A DNA stretch of 64,000 nucleotides from Caulobacter sp. S45. GTDB lineage: Bacteria; Pseudomonadota; Alphaproteobacteria; Caulobacterales; Caulobacteraceae. Each line of letters opens with the position of its first letter. The stretch's first letter is position 1. The notes below the pieces were generated by a model. The model did not search any database. It saw only the letters and a program-made list of their open reading frames with translations, and was not told the origin of the DNA. The position numbers and the translations under genes were made by a program. Positions 42,324-51,039 of the stretch are shown in pieces. The stretch covers positions 1 through 64,000 of the forward strand of contig NZ_LMUL01000002.1 of assembly GCF_009765965.1 (NCBI RefSeq), given 5' to 3'.

Positions 42324-44012
42324 TTGAATCCGGTCGAAATGATCCTTCTGAACGAAGGCCCCGGGCTCTCATCCGACATCGCCCGTAAGCTGGTGGCGCA
42401 AGGCATGTCCCCCGATGTGGCGCGGCAGCGGATCAGCCGCGCGGGCCCCAATGTTCATCGTCTCATGGGATTGGTGTTTCCTCGAAACGCAAGGTTCCTC
42501 TACCACGTCAAGCACGACGGCAAGGAAGTCTACTGGCGCTCGCTGGCGCGCGACATCCACGAGGCCAGCCCAGCCTACGGTCCGGCCTTGGCGGCGCTGC
42601 AGGCGCGCGATGGTGTCGTCCCATTGGACGAGTTTTCGATCATCAGCGGATCGCCGATCCGGCAAAAGGGCCAGGTCTCCAGCGAAACGGTCCTGCAGCG
42701 CCTCGAAGCGGTTCACCTCGTCGAACGAGGGGAACTGCAGGGTCTGGGCCCCGTCGTTTCGCTGCGGGCGGATGGATACCTTGGCCACCCGAACTATCAG
42801 CGGCTGAGGGCTCGGATCCTGGTCGAGAAGATGCTGCTGCTGGCGCTACGGGACTGGGCGAGGCGGCTCGGCGTGGCCAGCTACGACAAGATCGAAATCC
42901 GCGGGGAGGCCGATCACCTGCCCACCTTCGGGACCTTCAACTGGGATCTCTGCGGACCGTCCTATATGACGCCGATTGTCCGCCGCCGAAAAGACGGCGC
43001 TCCCCAGCCGGGATTTCTCGTCGCCGATGTGATCGCCGGGGCGGCCGTCAACGAACACGCCGTCGCGGCCTTCGTTCGCAAGTTCACCCTGTCGAGCTAC
43101 CTGAAGAACCTGCCCCCGTTCCTGCCGATCCTGATGGCGGACGGCTTCACCCAGGAGGCGTTCAATCTCGGCCGCCAAAAGGGTCTGATGCTGGCGACAC
43201 CGAAGAATCTGTTCGGCCGGGACGTCGCCGTCGGCTTGGCCACGCTACTTGAGACCCTCAGCAAGGCTGCCGCGATCGCGGTCGCCAAGCCGGAAGTGAT
43301 CGGCGAGCTCTTCGACAAGCTGGGCAGCATCCATGGGGCCGATCGAAATCTGCGCGGCTCCTTGTTCGAACTCGTCGTCGGCCACGTCGTACAGGCGCGC
43401 TTCGGCGGCTCGATCGACATCAACCACCTCGTCCGTCTCGACGATTTCCGCGCCGAGATCGATGTGCGCCGGATCGTCGCCGGCGAGGTCTGGATCTACG
43501 AGTGCAAGGGCTACCAGCCCGATCACCTGATAGATGTCGAGGAGATCGATAAGTGGCTGACGGACACGGTGCCCGGGCTCTACCGGGCCACCAAGTCGGA
43601 GGATCGATTCAACAGCTCTGAAATCCACTTCGAGTTCTGGACCAGCGGCGGATTCACTGATGCCGCGGTCGCCCGGCTGGAGGAAGCGCGCTCCAAAACG
43701 CGCCGGTACGCCATCGGTTGGAAGACCGGTCCCGACGTCCGCGCGGAACTTGCGCGATTGTCGGCGTCGGGAATGGCCACGATGTTCGACCAGCACTTCC
43801 TGAAACATCCGGTCGCCGTGTTCAATCGTCGGTACGACGGCGCGGGGGCTCTCGCGAACCTCGATTTCGATGTCCCGGACGACGACGGCGCCTTCCCCCT
43901 CATCCCCACTTTACCGCGACCATCTCCGCCGTCCCCTGCTGACAGCAGAGCCCAAATCCAAGCCCTGCTGGCCTATGACCGGTCTCCGAAGGGCGCCGCC
44001 GCCGCCGAGTAG
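42324..44012 (+). CDS. PD-(D/E)XK nuclease-like protein with N-terminal winged helix
   Basis: 562 residues from a TTG at 42324 that has a strong ribosome site (AAGGAGGG) about 7 bases upstream; the next ATG at 42339 lacks one. The N-terminal 150 residues look like tandem winged helices (SSDIARKLVAQGMSPDVARQ). The C-terminal nuclease core has LFELVVGHVVQARFGG, then EIDVRR with Asp380, and WIYECKGY with Glu393 and Lys395. This is the D-ExK arrangement of restriction-like folds. It is convergent with the Gabija-like pair, stop codons 10 bp apart. A -10-like TATAAA lies upstream. Probably a defence or DNA-import protein. Confidence 0.72.
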   Translation: MNPVEMILLNEGPGLSSDIARKLVAQGMSPDVARQRISRAGPNVHRLMGLVFPRNARFLYHVKHDGKEVYWRSLARDIHEASPAYGPALAALQARDGVVPLDEFSIISGSPIRQKGQVSSETVLQRLEAVHLVERGELQGLGPVVSLRADGYLGHPNYQRLRARILVEKMLLLALRDWARRLGVASYDKIEIRGEADHLPTFGTFNWDLCGPSYMTPIVRRRKDGAPQPGFLVADVIAGAAVNEHAVAAFVRKFTLSSYLKNLPPFLPILMADGFTQEAFNLGRQKGLMLATPKNLFGRDVAVGLATLLETLSKAAAIAVAKPEVIGELFDKLGSIHGADRNLRGSLFELVVGHVVQARFGGSIDINHLVRLDDFRAEIDVRRIVAGEVWIYECKGYQPDHLIDVEEIDKWLTDTVPGLYRATKSEDRFNSSEIHFEFWTSGGFTDAAVARLEEARSKTRRYAIGWKTGPDVRAELARLSASGMATMFDQHFLKHPVAVFNRRYDGAGALANLDFDVPDDDGAFPLIPTLPRPSPPSPADSRAQIQALLAYDRSPKGAAAAE

Positions 44013-44022
44013 GCCGGCGCGG

Positions 44023-45747
44023 TCAGATCTGGGTCACAGAGACGCTGGCGCCCGTGCCGGCTATCAGCGCCCGGAGCCGTTCGGCCTGGGTTCGCGGCAA
44101 GGCGATCACCAACAGCCGCTCCGCCCGCGAGGCGCCCACATAGATTTTCCGCGCCTCCTCATTGTCGGCGGCCGCGCCGCCGGCCGTCAGATGATCGATG
44201 ATCCCCTTGGCCGTCGTGGTCATCACGACGCAAACGGCGGGAAACTCCATGCCCTTGACGCTGTGGATGGTCCGCGCCGGGTGGCCGTTCGGGGGTCCAG
44301 CGGCAAGGGCCTTGCCCAGGTCATCGTTCGATCGGAGCTTTTGCTTGATCGTTCCGCCCCCGAGCGGGAGCAGGGGCTCGAAAAGGCGGCGTGCTTCATC
44401 GAGCCACGCCTGCGCCGTCGCGAACCGCTCGGCGCGGAACTTCAAGGCGTCGGCGATCGCGAGCGCGCTCGGGCGCCAGTCTGCGGGCTCGATATCTGCC
44501 TCGCTCAGATGCTGATGGTAGGTCTTGACCCCAAGCTGGCCGGCAACCTGGAGCATGATCCGATGGATCGCCTCCAAGGCCTCCTTGCGCCCTCCCATCT
44601 CGAACGAGAAATGGAAGTCGCTGATGGCGACGGCCAGCCGGTAGCTGAGGTCGCGAACGCCATCATCAGGGGGATGCCCCAAGGCGTTGGCCCCGGTCCG
44701 CCGTGTGGCGGCCACCACGGGGCAGTCCTCCGCGGCGAGGCCCAGGGCGTGCGTCAGCTCGCGGAACGTCACCCCGATGGCGGCAGGCACGCCGCGGCCG
44801 GAATAGGACAGGATCCGCACCGCGGTCGGCTCATCCCGGTGCACTCCGAGCGCCTCATCGATCAGGGCTCGTTGAGGGGCCGGGCGCAGGGCGACGATCC
44901 CCCGCGCGATGTGCCGGCTGGACCGAAAGTTGCCCGACATCGGCAGGCGCTCGGCGTCGGGGAAGCTCTGGGCGAACTGGATCAGCTCGTGGGTCACCCC
45001 GCCGCGGAAGCCGTAGATCGCCTGGTTGGGATCGCAAATGACTTTCACCGGCGTGCCTGCCTTGCGGAACCAGTCGATGATCTCAAGGTCGACGGGATTG
45101 CAGTCCTGGGCTTCGTCGACGATCAGCTCTTGGAAGCGGCCAGCCAAGGCTGGACCCAGCGCCGCGCCGCACGCCGGGTCACGAAGCCGCTTCAAGGCGA
45201 CCTCCCGGGCGTCGGCGAAATCGAGCTCGCCGCGGTCAAGGAGCCGTTGGCGCAGGTTCCGAGCCGCCGTCTCATGGGCCTTGATGCTTCCGCGAAAGCC
45301 GGCGCGGGTGAGTTTCTCCGCGATCGCCGCGCCGGTCGACCGATCGAAACAGTCCAACTTCAGGACCTGCGCCCCGTCATAGGGCTGGATGTCCCGGGCA
45401 TCCTTGTCGGGGATCAACCTTGGTCGTTCCGCGCAGCCGTCGATCCCGAACGGCGCGATGAAAAGTTGCCACAGGAAGGCGTCGAAGGTGCCGATGAAAT
45501 GCGGGAAGGCTGGCGTGTCGATTAGCCCTTCCCGGCGGAGCCTGTCTTCAAGCTCCGAAACCGCCGCGATGGTGAAGGACAGAAACGCGATCCCGCGGCC
45601 CGATCCCCGGGCGGACATGCAGCGCCGCGCCCGTTCAACCATCACCCGGGTCTTGCCCGCCCCTGGGCAGGCCGCCACGAAGGCCGAACCGCCGTGCGCG
45701 ATGACGCGGGCCTGTTCGTCCGTGGGCTTGAACGGCTTGGTGATCAC
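44023..45747 (-). CDS. UvrD/Rep-like helicase, GajB-like
   Basis: 574 residues from GTG 45747, which overlaps the nuclease gene stop (GTGA). Superfamily 1 motifs in order: CPGAGKTRVM (Walker A, about 28-37), FLSFTIAAV, LIVDEAQDCN (Walker B), CDPNQAIYGFRG, GNFRSSRHIA, TIHSVKGMEF and YVGASRAERLLVIA. In Gabija, GajB helicase partners GajA, and in OLD-nuclease classification this pair defines class 2. An in-frame extension to 45918 is rejected because it runs inside the partner gene. Confidence 0.85.
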   Translation of the reverse strand: MITKPFKPTDEQARVIAHGGSAFVAACPGAGKTRVMVERARRCMSARGSGRGIAFLSFTIAAVSELEDRLRREGLIDTPAFPHFIGTFDAFLWQLFIAPFGIDGCAERPRLIPDKDARDIQPYDGAQVLKLDCFDRSTGAAIAEKLTRAGFRGSIKAHETAARNLRQRLLDRGELDFADAREVALKRLRDPACGAALGPALAGRFQELIVDEAQDCNPVDLEIIDWFRKAGTPVKVICDPNQAIYGFRGGVTHELIQFAQSFPDAERLPMSGNFRSSRHIARGIVALRPAPQRALIDEALGVHRDEPTAVRILSYSGRGVPAAIGVTFRELTHALGLAAEDCPVVAATRRTGANALGHPPDDGVRDLSYRLAVAISDFHFSFEMGGRKEALEAIHRIMLQVAGQLGVKTYHQHLSEADIEPADWRPSALAIADALKFRAERFATAQAWLDEARRLFEPLLPLGGGTIKQKLRSNDDLGKALAAGPPNGHPARTIHSVKGMEFPAVCVVMTTTAKGIIDHLTAGGAAADNEEARKIYVGASRAERLLVIALPRTQAERLRALIAGTGASVSVTQI

Positions 45748-47609
45748 ACCACCAAGGCCTCGATGGCCAGCTTTAGATAGCCGGGCACGGTGAAGGCGGC
45801 GTCCTGGTTGATCGCATCGGCCAACACCTGGGCGTAGTCGCCCTTCCGGGTGGTCTCGAACAGCTTCTGAACTGCGGCCGCCTGCGCAGCCCCGGCCTGA
45901 CTCACCGCAGCGTCCCACTTCGCCCCTGATTGCGGATGAAGGACTTCGTAGGCCGCCTTCATCGTGGCCGCATTACCGGCGCGCACTAGCTCGCTTTCCA
46001 GCGAATAGTCATTGACGATGACGTCGAGCAGCGCCTCGGCGCCCAACCCCTTGGCCAACGCGGTCAGCTTACGCTTGCGCGCGGCCCCCGGCGTCTCCTG
46101 CCCGGCCGCTACATCCCCGCCGTCCCCATCGGTCAAAACGACCAGCCGGTCGGCGATACGCACGTCCTCGTAGGCGGTGAGCAACAACTTCGCATAGGGG
46201 TCGAAATCGACGCCGTCGATTGGGACGAACACCGCCGAGCGGAACAGCCGCAGCTTTTCGACATCGTCCTTCAGGATGATTTTCTTGGCGATCACCGGCA
46301 GCAACAGGGCTTCGGCGATGCCCTCCACCAGCAACACCCGCCCTCCGAACAGGAAGGCCGACTTCGTCACATCGAGATAGCGGTCGATCTTGCGCCGCTC
46401 GATGTCGGTCAGCGCCAGCTTCGCGAGCGGGATACACCGGGTGACCCGCCGGGGCCGACCGGCCGCAATAACGGGGTTCGGCTCGATCTCGGGCATGATC
46501 TCGGCCGGGACGCCAGCCAAGGGCTGGGCCGGCTCCTCTGTCGCAGCCGCCACCTCGGGAACAGGGTCGGGGGCTGGCGGCAAATGGGACCGGAAGAACA
46601 CGAGCTTCCGGCTCTCGACCCAGGCGGACAGATTGGGCGAATGGGTCGCCACAATGATCTGAAGTTCACCTGCGGGTCCTTGGTGACCTTCGCGCGGGAT
46701 ACGCGACTTGGTCGCCTGTTCATCCAAGAAGCTCAACACCGCGGCCTGAAGTTGCGGGTGCAGGTGCGCCTCGGGCTCTTCGACCAGAAACAGGGTCAGG
46801 TCCGCGTCATTCACCTTCTCCAGCTCCACCGCGATGGTGGCCATGTAGAGAAGGTTGGCGTAGCCGTGGCCGGAGTAGCGCAGATCTTCCGGCTCGATCC
46901 CGTGATCGGCCAGCTTGAACCTGAGATCGCGAGCGATATCGATCAGCTTCTCCTCGCTCGCAAAGCCGAGCGAGGCGGCTTGGCGCCGAACGCCCGCCGT
47001 CAGCGCCGACAGGCCAATTTCAACCGCGCCGCCGACCTTGCCGAGAATGTCAGCGTCGGCGCCTCGACGCAGCGCCTTGGCGACTTCCTCTGGCGAACCG
47101 CCGTCCAGGAAGTGGTTGAGCAAGGCATAGATCCGGGTCGGATTGCCGGACGCCAGCGCGCGTTTGGCGTCGCGGAGCGGCGGCAGATAGACGTGACGAA
47201 CGCACTCATGACAGCCGGGCTCGGGGTTGCCCCGTTGGCTGCCGGCCCACACCTGGGGTCGGACGGGGAAGCGTCCCGTGGTCTCGTCGTATTTCACGCC
47301 GAAGACACAACCCGAGATGGCCGTATCGGTCGCGGCGGTAATCAAGCGCCCTCGTTGTCCGGGGCTCAGGTCCGTGAAGGCCCCGCTGAGTTCAAACATC
47401 CTGTTTGAGCTGCCGAACCGAATATCTGTGGTTTCGCAGTAAATCTCCCGGCGGCCCCCGAGAGGCTGGGTTAAGAGCCGGATCGCGTCGATGGCGTTGC
47501 TTTTGCCGCCATTGTTCTCACCGACAAGGATTGTCAGGTCCTTGCACAGTGGGATTTCCGTCTGCTCGAAGGAGCGGAAGTTTTTGAGCCCGAGTTTCTC
47601 TAGGTACAC
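45744..47609 (-). CDS. OLD-family ATPase-TOPRIM nuclease, GajA-like
   Basis: 621 residues. I chose GTG 47609 (MYLEKLGLKNFRSFEQTEIP) because GGGAGGG lies 4 bases upstream (47614-47620) and OLD proteins start at this point; earlier ATG codons (47624, 47675, 47702) lack such a site. ATPase: GENNGGKS (30-37), YSGHGYANLL signature, LFLVEEPEAHLHPQ (Walker B) and VATHSPNLS. TOPRIM: VLLVEGIAEALLLP with the Glu, LVVLTDGDGGD with the acidic pair, and YSLESELV. Senses nucleotide depletion or DNA ends in known Gabija systems. It directly follows the trb operon. Confidence 0.85.
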   Translation of the reverse strand: MYLEKLGLKNFRSFEQTEIPLCKDLTILVGENNGGKSNAIDAIRLLTQPLGGRREIYCETTDIRFGSSNRMFELSGAFTDLSPGQRGRLITAATDTAISGCVFGVKYDETTGRFPVRPQVWAGSQRGNPEPGCHECVRHVYLPPLRDAKRALASGNPTRIYALLNHFLDGGSPEEVAKALRRGADADILGKVGGAVEIGLSALTAGVRRQAASLGFASEEKLIDIARDLRFKLADHGIEPEDLRYSGHGYANLLYMATIAVELEKVNDADLTLFLVEEPEAHLHPQLQAAVLSFLDEQATKSRIPREGHQGPAGELQIIVATHSPNLSAWVESRKLVFFRSHLPPAPDPVPEVAAATEEPAQPLAGVPAEIMPEIEPNPVIAAGRPRRVTRCIPLAKLALTDIERRKIDRYLDVTKSAFLFGGRVLLVEGIAEALLLPVIAKKIILKDDVEKLRLFRSAVFVPIDGVDFDPYAKLLLTAYEDVRIADRLVVLTDGDGGDVAAGQETPGAARKRKLTALAKGLGAEALLDVIVNDYSLESELVRAGNAATMKAAYEVLHPQSGAKWDAAVSQAGAAQAAAVQKLFETTRKGDYAQVLADAINQDAAFTVPGYLKLAIEALVV

Positions 47610-47742
47610 CAGGCCCTCCCGCATCGCGTCGGGCCATCGATCTAAACCGATTCCAGGCTCCGCATTTGGCGCCATGGTGAAGCCTGGGTTGTGTTCGGGC
47701 AATACGCTGCGGACATGGCGCGCGTGAAGCCATCTTCAGACC

Positions 47743-47760
47743 GCTAGCTACTAGCTACCA
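47743..47760. repeat. Par-like repeat in the gap between the trb operon and the Gabija-like pair
   Basis: GCTAGCTACTAGCTACCA resembles the reverse of the par repeat GGTAGCTATCTAGTAGC at 27533 (shared TAGCTACTAG and AGCTACC). It lies 14 bp past the stop codon of the DUF2274 gene and about 135 bp before the OLD-nuclease start. Confidence 0.4.
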
Positions 47761-47773
47761 TATGGTTTGGGCG

Positions 47774-48025
47774 CTATTCCGCTGCCGCCTGCTGGCGACC
47801 ATTGCGCCACGTCCGAAACGCGCGGTCCGATTGGATATAGGTCTCCAGCATGTGCGGGATCAGGGCCTCCAGCTCCACCTCGACGCCATAAGCTTCCTTG
47901 TAGGCGGCCCGGTAGGCCTCCAGCTCCTGACAGAGGCGGCCTTTGAGGCTGAGCCGAAGGTGCTTGGGTTCGTCGATCTCGATCTTGGGCAGGGCGACAT
48001 GGGCCTGGTCACGCGTGCGCGCCAT
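47774..48025 (-). CDS. DUF2274-family protein, last gene of the trb operon
   Basis: 83 residues. The family pattern is seen in KHLRLSLKGRLCQELEAYRA, followed by a helix and IPHMLETYIQSDRAFRTWRN. DUF2274 proteins typically follow trbI in alphaproteobacterial transfer operons; the fold may be a ribbon-helix-helix, so a regulatory role is possible. It starts 34 bp after the trbI stop. Confidence 0.75.
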   Translation of the reverse strand: MARTRDQAHVALPKIEIDEPKHLRLSLKGRLCQELEAYRAAYKEAYGVEVELEALIPHMLETYIQSDRAFRTWRNGRQQAAAE

Positions 48026-48059
48026 AAGCGGTCCTTTCTGAGGGTATGGAAAACTTTAG

Positions 48060-49310
48060 TCAGTAGGGTTCGAGCACCAGGTCCTTGCTGACTAGAACGG
48101 TGAGCGGCCAGCCCGGGCGGACCTTGATGGTCGGCTGCCGGTTCAGCTCGCGATCGACGAAACGCTGCCCAACCTGCGACGCCTGCGAGGAGACCCCGCC
48201 GGCGGCGTCGTTGAGCACCAGGTTGCCGCTGGAGCGCGCCGCCGAGTTCTCGGCGATGGCGCCGCCCACGGTGATCGCGGTTGAAAGCGCGATCGCGCGC
48301 ATCATGGGACTGATGTGGCTGTCGACCTGGTCGGCGAGACCGCTGGCGCCGGACAGGTCGGCGCCCGTCATGACACCAAGATCGATGGACCGCCCATCCG
48401 GCAGGATGATGCGGTTCCACACGATCAGGGCACGGTTCTGGCCATAGGCGACCTGGCTGTCGTACTTGCCGACCAGCCGGGCGCCCTGGGGGATAAGAAG
48501 AGTCCGGCCCGTGGCGTGGTCAAAAACGCCTTCGGTCACCTGGGCGATGATCTCGCCCGGCAAATCCGAGTTGAGCGCCGTGATGAGCGCGGCCGGGATG
48601 ATGCTGCCGGCCTTCACTTCGAAGGGCGAGACGGGGTGCTGATAGGCGTCGGCCACGTAGTCAGCCTTTTGGCCGGCGCTTTCGATAAAGGCGCGCTTTT
48701 GATCCTGCATGTTCTGGACGGCGCTGGCTGGAAGCATCCGGTCGGCCGCACCCGCGCCGCCAGCTGGGCCGGACGGCGTCGCGCCTGGCGCCAGCGCAGG
48801 GACCGCGAGGGGAAAACCCGAGTAGGCCGGCGCCTGGGTCGGCGCTGGGACGCCATCGGACCCGTGTGCGAAAAACGGGCTGGCTGTGCGGGCGTTGCGC
48901 GCCATGTCGATCGACTGCTGCTGGTCGGGGGAGGGGGCCTGGACCCGCGTCGCACCCGTGGCCGCGTTCCCCGGCGCCGTCGTCTCCCCGTTCGGCAGGC
49001 TCGATGCCGCCGGCGCCTGGCCGATTGGCCCGTTCGGATCGCCGTAGCTCTTGGCCAGGGTCCCGAAGTCCGGCCCGGCGAGGCTTCCGCCCGGCGTGGC
49101 GGTCTTGTCGGCATCGCCCGGCCCCTTGGCCACGGGCTTGTTCGGCCGAAAGCCGATCATCAGGGCGACGGCGAAGATGACCAGGACCGTCACGGCAATG
49201 GCCGCGACCACCTGGCGGCGATAGCGGGTGACCGGGTTGCGGGGCACGCCGAGAATGGCGGCCGCCGGCGCCTTGGGCTCCGGCCCGCCGACGGAGGCGG
49301 TATCGCTCAT
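48060..49310 (-). CDS. trbI: Conjugal transfer protein TrbI (VirB10-like)
   Basis: Spans inner and outer membranes as the core channel. 416 residues with one N-terminal membrane helix (VVAAIAVTVLVIFAVALMIG, about 34-53), a Pro-rich periplasmic linker, and the beta-barrel domain: VKAGSIIPAALITALNSDLP, TLLIPQGARLVGKYDSQVAY, then RALIVWNRIILPDG. The lever-arm segment and the AITVGGAIAEN helix follow. Overlaps trbG by 4 bp. Confidence 0.93.
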   Translation of the reverse strand: MSDTASVGGPEPKAPAAAILGVPRNPVTRYRRQVVAAIAVTVLVIFAVALMIGFRPNKPVAKGPGDADKTATPGGSLAGPDFGTLAKSYGDPNGPIGQAPAASSLPNGETTAPGNAATGATRVQAPSPDQQQSIDMARNARTASPFFAHGSDGVPAPTQAPAYSGFPLAVPALAPGATPSGPAGGAGAADRMLPASAVQNMQDQKRAFIESAGQKADYVADAYQHPVSPFEVKAGSIIPAALITALNSDLPGEIIAQVTEGVFDHATGRTLLIPQGARLVGKYDSQVAYGQNRALIVWNRIILPDGRSIDLGVMTGADLSGASGLADQVDSHISPMMRAIALSTAITVGGAIAENSAARSSGNLVLNDAAGGVSSQASQVGQRFVDRELNRQPTIKVRPGWPLTVLVSKDLVLEPY

Positions 49311-50326
49311 CCGCGGCTCCCCGTGCGGGTGATGCGCACGATGGTCTGCGGCTTCTCGCCCAAGCGCAGCTCGGCCACGTCGATCAGTCGATCGACGATG
49401 TAGAAGTCGCCTTTGACCCTGTAGTTGACCAGCTCGGCCTGACCGCCGGGGCCGACCAAGAACAGAGGCGGCGCAGCGCTCGAGCCCATGGTGGCGGGAA
49501 ACTGCAGATAGGTCTTGGATCCGTCGTCGAACACCCGCGAGGGTTCCCAGGGCGGCGCATGCTTGGCCTTCGGATGCTCGATGCGGTAGCCAAAGTTCAG
49601 GCGGTCGATCGGCAGGTTCGCCTGCACGACCGGCGCGGCGTGGGCGGCGGCCGCGGTCTCGGCCAGGAGCTTGGCCTGAGCGGCGGCGGCCTGAGCCTCG
49701 CGCATGTCGTCGAGCGGATAATTCCAGGAGATGACGCTGGTGTAGATCGGCTCGTCGTGGCTGACCGCCTCCAGGAAATAGGTTCGTTGGTCGGTCGTCA
49801 GCACCAGGTTGGTCCGCTGGCCGCCGCGCACGGGCTTGAGCACCACCTCGACCTGCGCCCGGTCGCCGGCTCCTTGGCTGGTCTCGCCCACCGACCAGCG
49901 GATGGTGTCGCCCGCGGCCTTAGAGATCAGATGCTCGCCCGGCCGAAGCACGATGGTGGTCAAGAAGCGGGGACTGGCGTCGATCCGATAAAGACGTCCC
50001 GCCTCGTAGTCATAGATCAGCGCGGCGTTGACGAAGGCATTGGGCGCCGGACCAGACAAGGCGGCGGCGTTGGCGGCGCGAATGGCCCGCATCTGCGGCG
50101 TGACCGCCTCACGGCGGCGCTTGGCCATCGGCGGGACGGCGGGCGGCGGGGTTGCGGCCGGCGCGGTCGCCAACCGCGCGTAGGGGACCGGCGCGGGCGG
50201 CAGGTTTGCGGGCGCGGGCGCCGAAGCTGGCGGGATAGGCCCCGGCGCGGCGTCAGCCACGGGCGAGACGGCAAGGGCAAGGCTCGCGACGGCGGCGACC
50301 CTGAGAAGTGTGCTGGGCGTCGCCAT
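49307..50326 (-). CDS. trbG: Conjugal transfer protein TrbG (VirB9-like)
   Basis: Outer-membrane complex protein, 339 residues from ATG 50326 (MATPSTLLRVAAVASLALAV), with a signal peptide cleaved after ADAA. A Pro/Ala-rich linker (about 27-75) comes before the VirB9 domain: ALIYDYEAGRLYRIDASPRF, TTIVLRPGEHLISKAAGD and LTTDQRTYFLEAVSH. The C-terminal domain has FNFGY-like LNFGYRIEH and FPATMGSSAAPPLF. A 2-bp gap separates it from trbF. Confidence 0.93.
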   Translation of the reverse strand: MATPSTLLRVAAVASLALAVSPVADAAPGPIPPASAPAPANLPPAPVPYARLATAPAATPPPAVPPMAKRRREAVTPQMRAIRAANAAALSGPAPNAFVNAALIYDYEAGRLYRIDASPRFLTTIVLRPGEHLISKAAGDTIRWSVGETSQGAGDRAQVEVVLKPVRGGQRTNLVLTTDQRTYFLEAVSHDEPIYTSVISWNYPLDDMREAQAAAAQAKLLAETAAAAHAAPVVQANLPIDRLNFGYRIEHPKAKHAPPWEPSRVFDDGSKTYLQFPATMGSSAAPPLFLVGPGGQAELVNYRVKGDFYIVDRLIDVAELRLGEKPQTIVRITRTGSRG

Positions 50327-50328
50327 GC

Positions 50329-51015
50329 TTAGAGCTCCCGACTCCATTGGAATGAGGTGATGAGCAGACCGAGCGGGTTGGCCCGTAGCTCCGCTTCGTT
50401 CAGCGGCGGCTTCTGCGTGGTGGTGAAAAGGCCCGTCCAGTTGGAGGTCTCGCCCCGGCCGCCCTGGTCGTAAACCGTCTCGCGCCACTGGACTTGGTAG
50501 GTCTTGGGCGAGCGCGGCAGCACTGAGACGACCTCGACGTCGACGGCCTCCTGGCCGACCTTGGCGAAGGGGTCGTTGGTCCGCGCGTAGGCGGTCAGCT
50601 GGACCCCGGCCTCGGCGGAGACGAAGTGATAGGCGTTGGTCCAGTTCTGCCGGACGATGATCGGGTCTGTGCTCTTGGAGCGAACCAGGCGCACCCAGTC
50701 GGCGACGAAGTAACCCAACTCGGCCTGGCTGGGGCTGTAGCCCGCGCCGGCGACCTCGATCCGGCCGGGCCGTCCGTACTTGTCGACCGGAATCACGTAG
50801 GTGGCGATGTGGGTGTTCTGGCGCTCGTAGACATAGCCGCCGAAGGTGGCCAGCTCGAGGGCCAGAAGACCGAAGGCCATCATGCGCCAGTTGCGCGCGC
50901 TGACGACGGACGAGCCGATGCGCTGGTCCCACTCCTGGGCGGCGCGCCGATAGGGCGTATCGACGGGGGTGGAGTCGCCATAGCGCTCCTGGGGTCGCGA
51001 GAAGGCCGACTTCAT
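50329..51015 (-). CDS. trbF: Conjugal transfer protein TrbF (VirB8-like)
   Basis: Inner-membrane assembly protein, 228 residues. The short cytoplasmic N-terminus (RPQERYGDSTPVDTPYRRAA) is typical of TrbF. One membrane helix is at about 44-63 (MMAFGLLALELATFGGYVYE). The periplasmic NTF2-like domain includes AELGYFVADWVRLVRSKSTD and YQVQWRETVYDQGG. It follows trbL with a 24-bp gap. Confidence 0.93.
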   Translation of the reverse strand: MKSAFSRPQERYGDSTPVDTPYRRAAQEWDQRIGSSVVSARNWRMMAFGLLALELATFGGYVYERQNTHIATYVIPVDKYGRPGRIEVAGAGYSPSQAELGYFVADWVRLVRSKSTDPIIVRQNWTNAYHFVSAEAGVQLTAYARTNDPFAKVGQEAVDVEVVSVLPRSPKTYQVQWRETVYDQGGRGETSNWTGLFTTTQKPPLNEAELRANPLGLLITSFQWSREL

Positions 51016-51039
51016 GGCTGGGGGGAAGCTCCCATGGCG

